From NCBI RefSeq assembly GCF_910592395.1, contig NC_088320.1, forward strand, positions 9,362,001 to 9,426,000: 64,000 nucleotides of DNA. Reading direction: 5' to 3'. Each line of letters begins with the position of its first letter. Within the stretch, counting starts at the first letter, position 1. This stretch comes from Lineus longissimus (Eukaryota; Nemertea; Pilidiophora; Heteronemertea; Lineidae). Both the position numbers and the translations under genes were made by a program. This document shows positions 42,011 through 54,960 of the stretch, one piece after another. Under the pieces are notes generated by a model. The model was not told the DNA's origin and ran no database searches. It saw only the letters and a list, made by a program, of their open reading frames with translations.

Positions 42011-43400
42011 GCCAGACCCCGTTAGCGAAAGATGAGCAAAATAGGTGGAATGCCTCTCAGCTGGATGTTTATAATAGGTCAGATAAGCTGATTGATTGCA
42101 CTCCAAGGCCTTCCTCCTAGACATCTGCTATTGCACTACAGACACCACCTGCTGTGTTAGGTTTACCTGTCTTACTGGGTTCATTACACTTGGTGCAATA
42201 TGGGTATGTGGATTATATCGAATGCACTCAATGTGTTGCTGAATTCGTGCCATGAATTGTTATATAATGTTATATAATGATGAGTCATGGATTGGTCAAG
42301 GAACAGTTGCTTCAATGATTGTGATGCAGAGAAGCAGTGTATGCTTCTGCATTGGTTTCTATCTGATGTCCATGCAATTTTCGTTCAAAGTCACTCTACA
42401 AACCCTTGGCAGATTTGAAGCAATATTCCTGTTTGTCACTGTTACAATACACCTTGGGATTTCACCCCAGACTGACCATAAAATTCCTAGGTCAAGGTCT
42501 GCATGGTCTGTGTGTTAACAGAACAGGTAAAGATGAAACAGCATGCTTCATGCTAAACTGGACATTGCAGGATAGGCAGTATATCCACACCTGATGCATT
42601 GCAATTTTTTTAGCTTAAGTTGAAATTGGACGGATAGTTCTGACCTGGCTACAGGGAGTCTGTGTCAGTAAGTAGGCCACGCAATAGCATACATTATATA
42701 GGTCGCAGGGATGTGTACTATTTTCAAGTTAGGTCGAGATAGAGGCAAGGCTCCTCTCCTAAGAGTAAGGGTGGGGGTGGTCAAATTCGGATGGATAACA
42801 GTGAGCCCAGGGTAATCTAGTTGTACCCCATTCTGTCCCACCGCTTTGCACACGATCGCTCTTCGCAGGGCGGAACAATATATTGTTTAAAGCCTTCAAG
42901 GCCCCTACATCATTATTGTTTACAGGCCTAACTTAAAAAGCAAGGTACATGTTTTAACCAGTCTGATGAAAAACTATGAAAAAAAAATATGTTTTTTTCA
43001 CATAGGCCTACTATAAACAAACAGTCCGAAAAAGCAGTTACATCCTGCACCATGATCAACTACAATATTGCAATATAGAAACAAGCATCCGACAGGACCA
43101 ATCAGGTCTTCATCTGAAGCATTGCCATTAGGCCTACATTGAGTACACTCTGATTTTGTCAGATGATGTGCCACTTACAGGCAGGAGTAACGATAACAAA
43201 TTCTGTAACACCTGCTGTGGTAGGTCAGCCAGACATGACATAGGAGATTAGGCTAGATTGCGCTAATCTCTGATCACGCCTGATTACCCTAATAACAACA
43301 TCATCGGGCAATTCAAAGAGAAACTCCAACCTCACGGCCTCAAGGCATTTGCCTTTGCAGCCTGAGGTTCGCTTTTTAACCTTCGCTAACGGGATCTGGC
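42011..43400. mobile_element. TIR insertion inside BEL gag-pol junction
   Basis: GCCAGACCCCGTTAGCGAA (42011-42029) is inverted at 43382-43400 with one mismatch. The 1.39 kb between is non-coding and unlike BEL. It separates the gag frame from the protease frame, normally close together. No TSD was recognised. Confidence 0.65.
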
Positions 43401-44323
43401 TGTAATGCACCGTGTTAGTCGCAAAGGTGGACACTGTATGCGGCTTTGAGGACGACACAGGTTTAACGACACTGGCACTCCTATTCTTTGACTCGGGCAT
43501 TAACGGGTCACAGGCAATTCGAGCCTGTTTACGTATGAAAGTACACAGCATAGAAAACGTGGGGTAATCGTCCCTGGATTTCACCTCTGAATCACTGTAC
43601 AAATGTCTGTCCACAATGGCAAACCATCTGTCTTGCACAGAGCGTGGTAGCTTGACAAGAGCCTTTTGCTGTTCGTTTGGGTCGTCTAAGATTGCTAGCT
43701 GACTAATGGTGCTCATCGTCGTTTCACACTGGGACAGAAAATCTGCAAAGTTCTGCATGGCCTTGCCATCACCATACTTTAAAACGGGCCAGTTCTCGAT
43801 TTTCTCACGGAAAGAGCGGGCTCGAACCAACTTGTTCCCATAACGTTGCTCGAGGAGGTCACGTGCTTATCCGTATTCAAGCATAGGAGGCCAACAATAC
43901 AACGTTTAGCCTCATCGGCCGTGTATTTACCTAAGTAATAGCACCTGTCCCTAGCCAACGGGTAGCGGTCCTCAACTAAAACCTGGAAGGTGTTTCTCCA
44001 GACTGGGTACAAGAAAGAGTCACCCTTAAGGACATCAGGCTCTTTCCTTGGGAGTCCTTCACCCTTCTTAGTTATGACATCAGCCAGAAGGCCAATAACG
44101 TGGCTAGATTCGTTTTGTCCGGCTGACTGCACGCACCACTTCGTTCCAGCTGGTCTTTCTGCTTAGCAAGTTCACATTGCGTTTCCTGCAACTCTCGAAT
44201 GAGACGTTCATTTTCTGTCCGTAACCGATATTTCTCCTCTTCGATCTGCATCCACTTGCTCTGTTCGAACGAACCGGTGATGACATTGAAGTTACCAAAC
44301 ATCTCATTATCCTCGTCATCCAT
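43401..44323 (-). pseudogene. gag: BEL Gag remnant (DUF1759-like)
   Basis: The gag is spread over three frames: 44323-44072 (coiled-coil-like segment EEEKYRLRTENERLIREL), 44132-43779 (YPVWRNTFQVLVEDRYPLAR, typical of the DUF1759 start) and 43830 onward (ENWPVLKYGDGKAMQNFADF...RWFAIVDRHLY). At least two frameshifts separate them. The 3' end is cut by the TIR insertion. Confidence 0.8.
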
Positions 44324-44378
44324 GTTGAGGATTCTCTAGACTCTTCCACGTTCCGATCAGCTGAAAAAGAGTTTTTAC

Positions 44379-45019
44379 TGTCACGGCTCAGCATAAAACG
44401 TACAACGGCATCATATCGTTAGGTTGTTCCTTCTTTATTTGAACCGATAGGGTTTTGACAGATCACGTAAAAACTGAAAATTGACAAAAGACATACTAAG
44501 AAAATGGCAGCAGGTGGTATTAAAATGTATATAGAACCTGACCTATTTAGCATATTATTACACCAAGAGAGAAAATATCACTATCACAAATGTCTCATTA
44601 GCCATAAGAAACATCAATATCATCAAACAACATTGTTTCTTTCTTTTATACTATGCAGCGGTGACACCTGACGGGTACAAGACGAACTGCAGGAAAAACC
44701 ATGCGGCCTGGCCACAGCCACTAAAATCAACCTGAAGCGTTGTATTCTTTTACTAACAACTTTTGACACTGTGCTCTATTATCTCTACGACAATTGCTTA
44801 ATGATAATACATCTTGTAGCTGATCGGATCTCTTTTGGAAGATATAGGAATTTGGGGACAAAGACGTGTCCCGAAAAATGTAAGAACAATCGCACGAAAC
44901 TGTTTCTGGTTGGGCGGAAGCACTTCAGCGCCACCTACGCACGTGAACAGAAAAATGGCGCGAAACCAAAAGAGCGCCTAATTTAAAAACCAACATAAAT
45001 TATCTTGACGGCAGTCACA
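44379..45019 (-). repeat. BEL 5' LTR
   Basis: It starts TGTCACGGCTCAGCATAAAA and ends GACGGCAGTCACA (+ strand). AGACG follows. No convincing primer binding site was found just inside it. Confidence 0.9.
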
Positions 45020-45024
45020 AGACG

Positions 45025-47889
45025 AAATTCAGCCGGAATGGGGAATGTGAACCAACGAGCAGCTTCACTTTCGTCGCCTGCCGCGAAATATTGATCCTAG
45101 TGCAAATAGTGCAGTCAAAAATTAGTTGAAAAAGGCAGTGGAATTATTATCAGTTTTAAAGCATTTCGACATTTTAAAATGTCATGTTTGGCTGGACGCA
45201 ATGGTCCCGGAACCGCCGACAGGCGGCACCACCTCACGACGAAGGCTTTTGCGGACCGCTTCAAATGGTTTCATAAGTCATATATTCCTGGTTGTGGATT
45301 TCGACCTCCAGTTATGATAGAACCCGCTCCAATCGGTTTAACCGCATGGAATAGTTAGCAAAATAATTTTCAAGGTAGTTTACGGTGAAAAGGAGCGCGG
45401 ACGAAATTTGACTTAGAAGAAAAAAAGGATTTTATCGGTGAATATCAAAACTGATGACGCGTTCGAAATTGTGAACTGATAATTTTTAGCAAGATCCGAT
45501 GACGACGCAGACATTGCACAATTTTGTGACGTTGCACCACACACGATTTCATGACGTTGTACACCTCGTGTATGCACGTGTATGCTCATGTCATCGTGCG
45601 GTAAAAATACTAAAATATGACAGGCACGGCTGCCGGTACTTTCGGTGTTTGCGCCTTGTAACTGGTAAGTTTGTGGAAAGAGCCATGTTTCAAGTGACAT
45701 AAGCCATTAGGAATGCGTGTGTATTCTTTGGGCGGCTTGTAGTAATTAATGACACCGAGCTTGAAGTCAAGTAGGTAGTACTAGTGTGGGCTTAGGCCCG
45801 ACCGGCATCCACTCTGCTTATTTCATGATTTGGTCAACGATTTGAAGCAGCCGTACCATACCCAAAAACATTCACAAGTGCAATGTTTCATGCCAGAAAG
45901 TTCCACAACATGACATGCACCAAACTTCTTGCAATTATGACGTCAGTGCATACAGCACATTCCAGTGCCCAAATGCAGCAGGGACAAAATCACATCAAAG
46001 CATCCTTCTTCTCGTCAACCACAACTGTCCGATATTCCACGACATTTCTATCTGAATGTGAGTACAAACAGAACCAATCAACTTGTATCCGCTTCATCCA
46101 TTTAACATCTGCAGCACAATGTGAGAGGACGCATTGCCTTCATAAGCAATGCATCGTCTCACCTCTCACCTCCAAACCTCAAACTGTCCAAATAAAACTT
46201 TCCCTTTTTACAAACTCTACAACAAAACTGAATGTCAGTATAAACAGCTCCTAATCAACTCATATAACCTTAAATCACTTTACATGTGCAGTATCGTGTG
46301 AGAGCTTCCACATCATTAAAGCCCTATGATCACCACAGGAGAAAAACCATCCACCATTGCCACCCCAACCCACAAATACAACCCTACAAGTCAGTCACCC
46401 TCCATATGGCCAAACTCACTGCTCCTTACTAAATAAGCTCAAATAACCAAACCCAGCTTGTTCCGAAAACTCTGGATAAAGTTTTACAAGATTCTTATTG
46501 TGATTAAACATAATGACAATGTGGGCCAGGACAATCGCCATGACATTGGGTGTTTAAATAATGGCTCGTTAAGAATAAAGATCGTCGGCATCGGATTAGC
46601 CGAGGTGCTGTGCGAGTTTGGTCTTGCGACGACGGTATCGGAATTAATTTTTTCCGCGTTTTACATCTAGAAGCCTCTGAAAAAAAAAGAAAAAACACAA
46701 CGCTGTTTTTGTCGGAAGAGATGGAAGAGAGCTTGGGAACTGCATTGTTTGTTATTCTATAACATAGTCTAAATACTTTAAGTATTCTGGTGGGTATATA
46801 TGTAAAATTGTCGATACCAGCCATGTCCATTATGCTGTCCGTCGCCTTTGCTTTGATTGATGTACGGTACATAAAAATACACAACTAGGCTACATTACTG
46901 CATAGGCTAGCCTAGGGGTCTAGGCCTATAGGCTACAGTATAGGCCTACAAAGTTATGTACGCCCACCTATACGCGGTGTGCGATACATCATGTCACAAT
47001 GTAGCCCTACCGTACTGTCATATCCAGACAGTTCTTCAACTCTTGGGCGACTCTCTAAAAGAATCCAACAGAAAGACGAATATTCTAAAAAGCACTTTGT
47101 TCAACGTTAATTATAATTACATACACTATAGCTCTACTCTGATGCTGATGCGATGCTGCATCCCCTGCATCCAACTCTGAACTGCCTCGAGACACGGCAC
47201 GCACGTCACAGCAATGTAAACAGACTGCGTCATCCAATCACGACGCGACTACAACAGATGTCGTGACGTCAAGCTCTAAAATGTAAACAAACACGCACGA
47301 CGGAGAACGGCCGCAAATGTGGTTCAGAACATCGCTGATAAAAGTATGAAAACGGGGAAATATAATGAAATGAACACACAGGTTTGATTCTACATTGGCA
47401 GACAAATCAAACCTGGTATTTAGTTTAGAAATACACAAAGGGACAGAGTCGTAATCATCGACGGGAGACGGGGCAAAATGCCGAGTTTTAGTGAGAATAC
47501 ACAGTGAAATATACGCGCAGAAACCGCGCTCAAAGAAAGTTCTGAATCACAAATGCAACGATGAATATACTTATAAAACCTATATAAAACTAATCTGAGA
47601 GTACTAGTACATGTCTCCTGAGGGTATCGCCCTGCTATACTTAGCCAAATTATAATAAAAGCAATAAATCGAAGTGCGTTTGCGCGGATGACTCACATAA
47701 ATTATCTCCCGGAAGAACCGCTTCCAAATAAGGCCATGACGTCGTCATGAAGATGGAAACATTGGGTTTCCCCAGAAAGGGGCGTGGCGCCCTGGCAATA
47801 CAGTACTACATTGTTGGTGAACGATATGGAAGATCCTCAAATTTCATCCATTTTACACACAAAAAACCTCTTCAATCGATGAATGAATT
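45025..47889. other. Unassigned interval (2.9 kb)
   Basis: No credible gene, TIR or named repeat was found. It has TAGGCCTA-rich low-complexity sequence at 46880-46950, an imperfect hairpin (GTGAGAGGACGCATTGC and its inverse) at about 46121-46162, and a TGACGTCA box near 47264. Confidence 0.45.
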
Positions 47890-47897
47890 ATAAATAG

Positions 47898-48639
47898 GGG
47901 TCCACCTACTGTGCGTCCGGAACTCTGTTTGCGCGTCCGGAGCGCGTCCGGAAGAGAAAGTGCGCGTCCGGAACAATTTCCTATGTAAATATGAACCTAT
48001 TGTTGCATTAGATGGCTTAAATAGTATTTTAATTCCATGTAGAGAAAATAAAATTGAAAAAATCTTTTTGGTGACTTGGATTTTACAATTTTCAGCGAGG
48101 TGGTTAATTGCTAATGCCATACTCATATCCCAACTTCCTTACGCGCCTTCTCCTGTTGTGGTCGTCTAAGTCGGTATGAGTTTGTCTTTGCGTGCCGTTG
48201 GATAAGGGGCAATAGCAATTATTGTGAAGCCAATTTGCGCTTTTAGGGGGGAGGGGAGGGGATCGAGGGGGGCGGGGGAAGGGGGTCAACAAAATTCATT
48301 CCATGTGCTGAGACACCAGATACCAGTCTAATCCATTACAACACGGCTACTATCGAAATTCTGCAACTGCAACAATAATTTGTTGAGGAGAAACGTCAGT
48401 AAGCTGGGATTTGATGGCTGTGTAACACCCAAATCACCCCGCTGAAAATTGTAAAATACAAAGTCACCAAGGAGATTTTTTCCAATTTTATTTTCTCTAC
48501 ATGGAATTAAAATGCTATTTAAGCCATCTAATGCAACATTAGGTTCATATTTACATAGGAAATTGTTCCGGACGCGCACTTTCTCTTCCGGACGCGCTCC
48601 GGACGCACAAATTGTTCCGGACGCGCATTAGGTAGACCG
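47898..48639. mobile_element. hAT-like foldback element with GCGTCCGGA arrays
   Basis: The 8-bp TSD ATAAATAG (47890-47897 and 48640-48647) is typical of hAT elements. Inverted arms of ~200 bp (47898-48103 and 48437-48639) start GGGTCCACCTACTG/CGGTCTACCTAATG and each carry four GCGTCCGGA copies. A G-rich tract (48246-48288) lies in the loop. No transposase. Confidence 0.8.
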
Positions 48640-48845
48640 ATAAATAGGCCTAGGCCTACCCATCCCTTGCATTGGCCTTGTTCTGGGCAGTTGTTGTAGG
48701 AATGTAGGCCTGTAAGCTGAAATCATTCCTACTGTCTATAGATTGTTTCCACAAGGATTTATGTCATAGCGTCATCAAAGACGTCGCGATAAAACAAAAC
48801 ACAGGCTTACGGCAGTTATGCACATAGACATAGGCCCCATGAGAT

Positions 48846-49881
48846 GGCTTGTGGTATTCGACTCGATGACTCGACGACGCGATGACTCTATGACGCGATC
48901 AAGTTGGAATCTTTTTAAAGAATATCACTGCCTGGACTGTAATTTATACATAGTATCATAAGTGGAGGAAAATAAAAAAGAACCGATCATTACCAACCCC
49001 TTTCCAGCTGTTTTCACCGTATCTAATCCGACCATTTTTCGTTTCCTACAAGTTCGCATTTTTGATAAAACCATGCGCCATGTTGCTATGCAAGCTTACC
49101 GTCAATACAGCTAAATACACCTAAATATAGCTGGTTCAGATCAACCTCCTACCCAGGTTCTTTACGAGCAGAAATTCCAATGTTAAAATGACACGCGAGT
49201 TCCTGGAGACAAGGTTGGCTCTGGATACCCGTTCAGCACGGCAATATTAAATGTCCTATACACCTTTCCAGAAATGGGGCGCTGAGTGTCCGAAATAGTG
49301 ATGTCATAAGGGGAAACTAGGCCTGTGGTGGAGGGACAAAGGAGATAGTCATGGTTGACCAACACACTTGAATGCCTTTAATGACGGACAAGGGGGAAAA
49401 AGTTAGTTCCAATGCAAGCCACCAATTTCGGAAAGCATGTATAGGGGCTGATGTATTGGGGGGGGGGGGGGGGGGGGCAGATGTCAAGGGGCGGAAGAGG
49501 GACTGAGTGACTGAGTCTAAAAAACTGCACATATGCGAAATTCCGATTGTTGACAGACTACCACATGACATCTGACATTGGCCACTAGAAGCTTGTTTGT
49601 CAATTAAATCTCCGGTCATTTTGCATGCTATGAAACTTCTGCGAGTCCTTTAAATATCAAAATCAATCGCGGGGACCAATCTTCAGTGGCCATGGCTGGG
49701 GGGGGGCACATCCTTCTACATACCGTAGCTGGATATGGGAAGGCCGAGCTAAAACCTCTGCTGTTGCAGCGGTAGCCCGGAGACCAGGATCATGGGATTC
49801 CGTATTTTAGCAAAATCCATAGCAACGATCGCGTCATCGAGCCATTGCGTCGTCGAGTCATCGAGTCGAATACCACAAGCC
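48846..49881. mobile_element. Mutator-like non-autonomous element with 55-bp TIRs
   Basis: TIRs at 48846-48900 and 49827-49881 start GGCTTGTGGTATTCGACTCG and differ at about three positions. The perfect 9-bp TSD CCATGAGAT lies at 48837-48845 and 49882-49890. The 1036-bp interior has an ~19-nt G run near 49459 and no transposase. Confidence 0.85.
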
Positions 49882-50584
49882 CCATGAGATGACTTCACGT
49901 CCTCCATTCCGCATCGGCATGTACACCAGGTTGTGTGACGTCGGGGTGGAAGAGCGATGATGGGCTATTGCAACACGTTTTCCAGTTAAACGGTCTCACG
50001 AATTTGTTCAGTTTGACGTGCCCGAATGTGCTGAAAATTGCGGGTTCGAGAGATACAGGGAGACTCAATCAATCTGCATGCAAGATCCCGTGAATTTTGG
50101 TCTGCTAAAACAATGTGAATTGTGAGTTTTGAGCAATTTGGTGGGAACGATCTATAGTTCATTCATAAATGTCCGCAATGTTTCGGGCCCTGAAGGGCAA
50201 ACTACTTGTCGGATTTCTTTGAAACCCAAACAGCTAGATATTTTCATTTTAGTAACCATAGTAATGAAAATAAATGTTTTGTATGCATTTGTGTGCATTG
50301 AATTCGGACCTTTTCTGCTCAGTCAGTACAGTTTATTTGTAAATGATACTAGTAGCAGGCCTAAAGATGTATTGACATCATGGTTAATTTGTAAATGCCA
50401 TACTCTTGTTTCATCTTCAACATGGTTTTCATCAATCTCCATCTCAGAAATCTTTAATCGTTAGGTTTAATGTCATAGTCTTTGAAAAGATTTTATTGCG
50501 TTGATAAGTTTTCATCTATTTTCAGGTGTCAGTGAACCTCTTCATTTTTGGTTTATTTGATGAATTCACATTGTCAAAGCCATT

Positions 50585-50600
50585 ATGTATTCTAAGCGAG
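50585..50600 (+). CDS. KDZ gene exon 1 (putative start)
   Basis: ATG TAT TCT AAG CGA G is followed by gtagga. It ends in phase 1 and joins exon 2 to give MYSKRVIRTK. Only the start codon, donor and phase support it. Confidence 0.4.
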
Positions 50601-51291
50601 GTAGGAAATTATTCCCAATTTATAACGAACAATATTCTTTTGCTTTTATTCAAGTTTCGTGAAGTGGTGTTGATTGCTATGCAATGTTAGTACCATTCTT
50701 GGTTTTGAAATGTTCCAAGTTAGGCTCCCTCAGGCATGACCCCTGGTTAGTGGCTCATGTCTTCTCCCTTTATATTATTTCACTGTCTCATATCTGACTA
50801 TGAATATGTGGGTATATAGATGTCTTGCTCTACAGTTATATAAATTTTATGGCCATTTTGGATGTTGATCAGTCCCAGCCCTTGACCTGGCTGACAATGA
50901 CATTGACGAAACATGGTGCACTTGTGAATTAAGTTTTAAATGGTTGTGTCTGCCACACTTCACTTCTGTTGTTGTTGTGCCAATTACATGGTATGTCATC
51001 AGTGACACCAATTTAGCATCCAAAGTTGAGGCTTTTGTTGTAATGACGTCAGTTGCACTGCATCTGTTCTTAGTTCACAATGCAATATCACCAACGATGT
51101 TCGATCGCAACACATTATGACACATTATGTTGTCAGCATTATAAAGGTGTACCCCCCTTGCCAAAATCATTGTTTTTGTCACCATGAAACATTCCATAAC
51201 CTCCTACACTAATTATATTTGTCAGTGAATTATTATGCTCTTAACAATACCTCAGTAAAAAAATATCATAATTTTTATATCATTCTTGCAG

Positions 51292-51492
51292 TCATTAGAA
51301 CTAAAATCGTCCACACCCCATTGTATAGTGATAGTGAAATGACAGCCATAATGAAGGCTACTATAAAGGAGCTGAATACGAAGGAAGTAACAGGCCCCAA
51401 GAAAGTATACACACGGAATGCACCTATGAGAGATGCTGTTGGAAACCTGTGTGGCTTGTATGTTGGGAAGAAAAGAAAGCAAAGAGGCACAG
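51292..51492 (+). CDS. KDZ gene exon 2
   Basis: The acceptor is cattcttgcag and the donor is cag|gttagt; phases are 1 and 1. It encodes ~67 residues rich in Lys/Thr, ending KKRKQRGT, a possible nuclear localisation signal. No domain was recognised. The pogo-type transposon begins 57 bp downstream in the next intron. Confidence 0.55.
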
Positions 51493-51548
51493 GTTAGTAT
51501 GAGACAAAATCTGTCTAGTCATAGATTTATTCCCTTGTAGATGAACTA

Positions 51549-53758
51549 CTCTCAACTCGGCTCTATAAGACCAGGCCGGTAAATACCACCCACTACCAAG
51601 TTTCATGGTTATTCATTCGCAGCCAGGGGTATTAGGCCTATAGAAATCCTTGTCAGACCTTATTGGTTGAGAGAACTGGAGTTGTGCTTTTGCATGGGTA
51701 ATGTTATGATTGGCAAGTAGGCCTGTCACCGACTTCATGGTTTGGCTTTCATGAAATCAACATGCATTAAGAAGCTCAATGAGTGGATTTTGACCATTCA
51801 TCGCTACATGATCACCTTTCTGTGTCCTGGGATGTGCTGACCTCAGGGTTTGACTTGTTTAGACAGGGTGTTGCAAAATGAATGTTTGATGGTATTCTTT
51901 TCAGAAAGGTTTGTTTCGTTAAAAATTGAGCTAACAGATAACAATGACTTGGTATAACTTTATGATATGCTTTATTCTATTCGAAATTCATACATGTAGT
52001 AATGCACGTTGGTCTGTTGCAATTACTCCTGCACAAGTTCGTTTTCAACGTCTACAAAGTCAAGTCCATCCTCTTCCTCCGCCTCCTCGTCGTTATCATC
52101 GCCCATTGGTGCTGCAGGCCCGTTCTCAATATCCCGTGGTCGGAATGACGCTTCAAATCCGCTTAGAATTACGCGGGGTTCCACGGCTTCCCAGGCATAG
52201 CTAACAATGTTCACCACATCCAGTAGTTGCACTGGTAGACACGCACCATCGTCATCTGTGTGTTCTATTTTCCACATCTTCCATTGCGTTTTGGCGTTAC
52301 TCTTGAAGGATTTCATGACTGCAACGTCAAGTGGTTGTACGAGTGACGTGCAGCCAGCTGGGATGAAGTCAATGATATATACCTCCCATCTCAGTGGTGC
52401 GCAATCCAAAGTATTCGGTTCTGTGCACCCGATATCTGTCGACCAGAAGCAAAAAAAGATCGCAGTGTTCGGCATCAATATGAGGCTGAAATACCTCATC
52501 TAACCAGTGTCCAATCGTCTCTTCTTTCACCCATCCAGTTTGGGAGGATGTAACTTTAACATTAGCAGGGATGTTCTGGTTCTCCAGTTCAGCAATCTTC
52601 CGAACGAATCCTCGGCGAGGGAATGTCACATGAGCTGGCATCTTGCCCCACTGGCAGAGATGCAAAGTGAAACCGTGCAGCCTAACTTTGTGTTTGACCT
52701 GGACGTCCTGACATCAACAGACGGGCACCTTTGGTGTTACATGTATAAAGAGGGCGACAGTCAAAAAGAAAGAATGTTTCATCCATATTGAACACGAAAT
52801 GAAATTCAATACCCATCCTTTCAATGGTGTCTGTGGCTTCATTCCGAAACATTTCGACTCGAGCCGCAGCATCAGCGGGAAGAGTTGTGGTGTTCTTATT
52901 TATAGCCTTTCGAAATGAAATGTTCTTTCTCTTCATGAAGTCATTAACCCATCCAGATGAGGCTCGGAAATCATAAAGAATAGGCTTTGAATGGACAATT
53001 TCATTTTGTCTCTCTTCGGTGAGATCGTCCCACCAGGCTACATACAACTCCAACGCTTTCTCCTGAATGTACTGCACAGCAACAGGGAGGCGTTTCTCCC
53101 TCTGGTCCAAAACCCATTCATGGACTTGTTCCTCAACTTCTGTCAAGGTTCCGATATTCCTTGCTCTTTTCTTCCGTGCATTGCCGTTGTTTGGTCGCTG
53201 AGCAAGTTCCAATTCCTCTAAATTCCATTTACGGAATGTCTCTTCAGGGATCCTGTAGTGTTCCGCAAATTCCCGTCGGTCGGCTACTGTACCATTATCT
53301 AATGCAGTGTAGAAATCACGAAGATACGCAATTTTCTCCTTGATACTGTAACTCCTGCGCCTTTTCGGCAAAGGTGCAGCAATACCGACTTCCTCGTCAT
53401 TTGCATCCATGTTGTACTATGCCTATCTCCTAATTCATGCATTATGACTACCATTAATAAGGGGGAATAAAAATACCCAGTGAGGATTTATTGTATTACA
53501 GCAAAATCAAAATTCATAGTCAACAGTATGACCTAACCACATACAGGTAGGTGAAATTAACACGAAACTTAACAAACACAACAAAGAGCAAGGTCTGATG
53601 ACACACCAATGGCGACTCACAGTCATGACTGCTCATTACAGGCCTATGCTGTCTCTGACCTGTCATTGGTTCTTCTTCATACAATATCCCAATGAATATT
53701 GATATGTAATGGGCGGGCAAGAGGTGTGTGGCCTGGTCTTATAGACCCGAGTTGAGAG
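51549..53758 (-). mobile_element. pogo-type DNA transposon, near-complete
   Basis: 29-bp TIRs start CTCTCAACTCGG and continue TCTATAAGACCAGGCC with one mismatch (51549-51577 and 53730-53758). TA dinucleotides flank both ends (51547-51548 and 53759-53760), as expected for pogo/Tc insertions. The 2.2-kb interior encodes a DDE_1-type transposase on the minus strand. It lies in intron 2 of the KDZ gene. Confidence 0.9.
52023..53410 (-). pseudogene. pogo-type transposase, two frameshifts
   Basis: The N-terminus (53410 down) has a basic KRRRSYSIKEKIAYLRDF helix-turn-helix and then a CENP-B-like second DNA-binding domain (EEQVHEWVLDQREKRLPV, GWVNDFMKRKNISFRKA). Catalytic Asp residues appear in FVFNMDETFF, LLLVDRYRVH and LVQPLDVAV, a DDD triad typical of pogo-group enzymes. 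The frame shifts near 52680 and again near 52375, so one intact protein is not made. The C-terminus is acidic (DDDNDEEAEEEDG-like). Few other lesions are seen, so inactivation looks fairly recent. Confidence 0.85.
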
Positions 53759-53971
53759 TATTTCATTTCGTCTCATGCATTGGCCCATTACATGTCTTTC
53801 AAGGAGGTGTATATGATATTGAACTTGTAAGTATAGTTTTTCATTTTGTAGCTGGCTTTGTTTCTCTTCAGAGATGTGACGAAAAGGCCATCAACCAGGA
53901 CTTGAATTGTGATAATCATTTTAACTTCTTCTAAGCCAATCACGTACTTTGTGTCTTTTTACTTCATTTTT

Positions 53972-54960
53972 AGCTCACCTCTTAGCAGAGGTGAGCTTAT
54001 CCCATACCGTGGCGTCCGTCGTCCGTCGTCGTCGTCGTCCGTCGTCGTCCGTCGTCGTCCGTCGTGCGTTAGCAGGGCACGTTTCGTAACTGTTAGAGCT
54101 ATTGAGTTGAAACTTGGTACACATGTACCCTTATGTAATGACACCTTGGAGACCAAGTTTCGGTCCAAACACCAGGGGGCCAAACGTTAAAAGTGAAAAT
54201 ATGCAATATCTCCCTTAATAGTTGTCGGGAAATTTTGAAAAAAATATGGTAGGTACTTCTAGCAAAGGTGCATCATATATCCTCTGGGTTTTTGATTTTA
54301 CCTCCTTTTCAAGGTCACAGAGGTCAAAGTTTGCTGATTCACTGAACAGTAGCATGTTTCCTATCTATTTTAGCTAGAAGGTTTTAAACCAGTGTGGACA
54401 TGTATCTGGGGATTCTCTATTCCACCCCTAAAATTTCGGCCGTTCGGACATCAAATATGGCCGTCAGGCAGCCATCTTGAAAAATAAACACAGTACTATT
54501 ACTCCGAAACTGATGATCGGATTGCAACCAAATTTGATCTGGATGTATATCTATGTACGCTCTACTAAATCCTTGATTTTTTATCAAATGTGATAGCCAA
54601 TATGGGTGCAAGTCGGGCATCTTGAAAAATTCTTAGTTTGGCCACCCGGGGGCCAAATTTAATGTCCTAAGTTAAAATGTTTGATTGCTCGTTTTATAGT
54701 GGTCTGATTTTAATAACATTTTTATGGTAGGTACTCCTAGCAAGGATACATTTCATAAATGTGGGTTTTTGATTTGACCTACTTCTCAAGGTCACAGAGG
54801 TCAAAGTTTTCCTATGGCACCGCCATTTTACAATGACTGCACGTTTTGTCACTGCTTTAGCTACAGATCCCGAACTTGGTACGAATGTACCCCTATACTC
54901 TTAGACTAAACTGCAGTCTTTTTCTGATTCTCAGTTTGGCCAGCAGGGCCCCAAATGTTA
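53972..54960 (+). mobile_element. GCTCACC-type element, copy 9
   Basis: It starts AGCTCACCTCTTAGCAGAGG with interrupted (GTC)n (54015-54066). It contains family monomers and one ATGGCCGTCAGGCAGCCAT unit (about 54459), and AGGTCACAGAGGTCA sites near 54313 and 54792. A 3' end is missing. Confidence 0.7.

Larger units (their letters stand above)
37836..45019 (-). mobile_element. BEL/Pao LTR retrotransposon, defective
   Basis: This 7.18-kb minus-strand element has LTRs of 642 and 641 bp (TG...CA) and a perfect 5-bp TSD AGACG (37831-37835 and 45020-45024). The LTRs differ at roughly 8-10 positions, about 98.5% identity by eye, so it is older than the Gypsy copy. Coding parts in order are DUF1759-type gag, zinc knuckles, DUF1758-type protease, Pao-type RT, an integrase fragment and a DUF5641-type C-terminus. 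It is broken by frameshifts, stops, loss of RNase H and most of integrase, and a TIR insertion at 42011-43400. Confidence 0.9.

Noticed and set aside
46504-46884. 126-residue minus frame
   Set aside because: Composition looks like translated non-coding DNA; no motif, splice or start context.
49459-49477. Long G run as a functional quadruplex
   Set aside because: A homopolymer inside a non-autonomous element; assembly length error or slippage is as likely as function.
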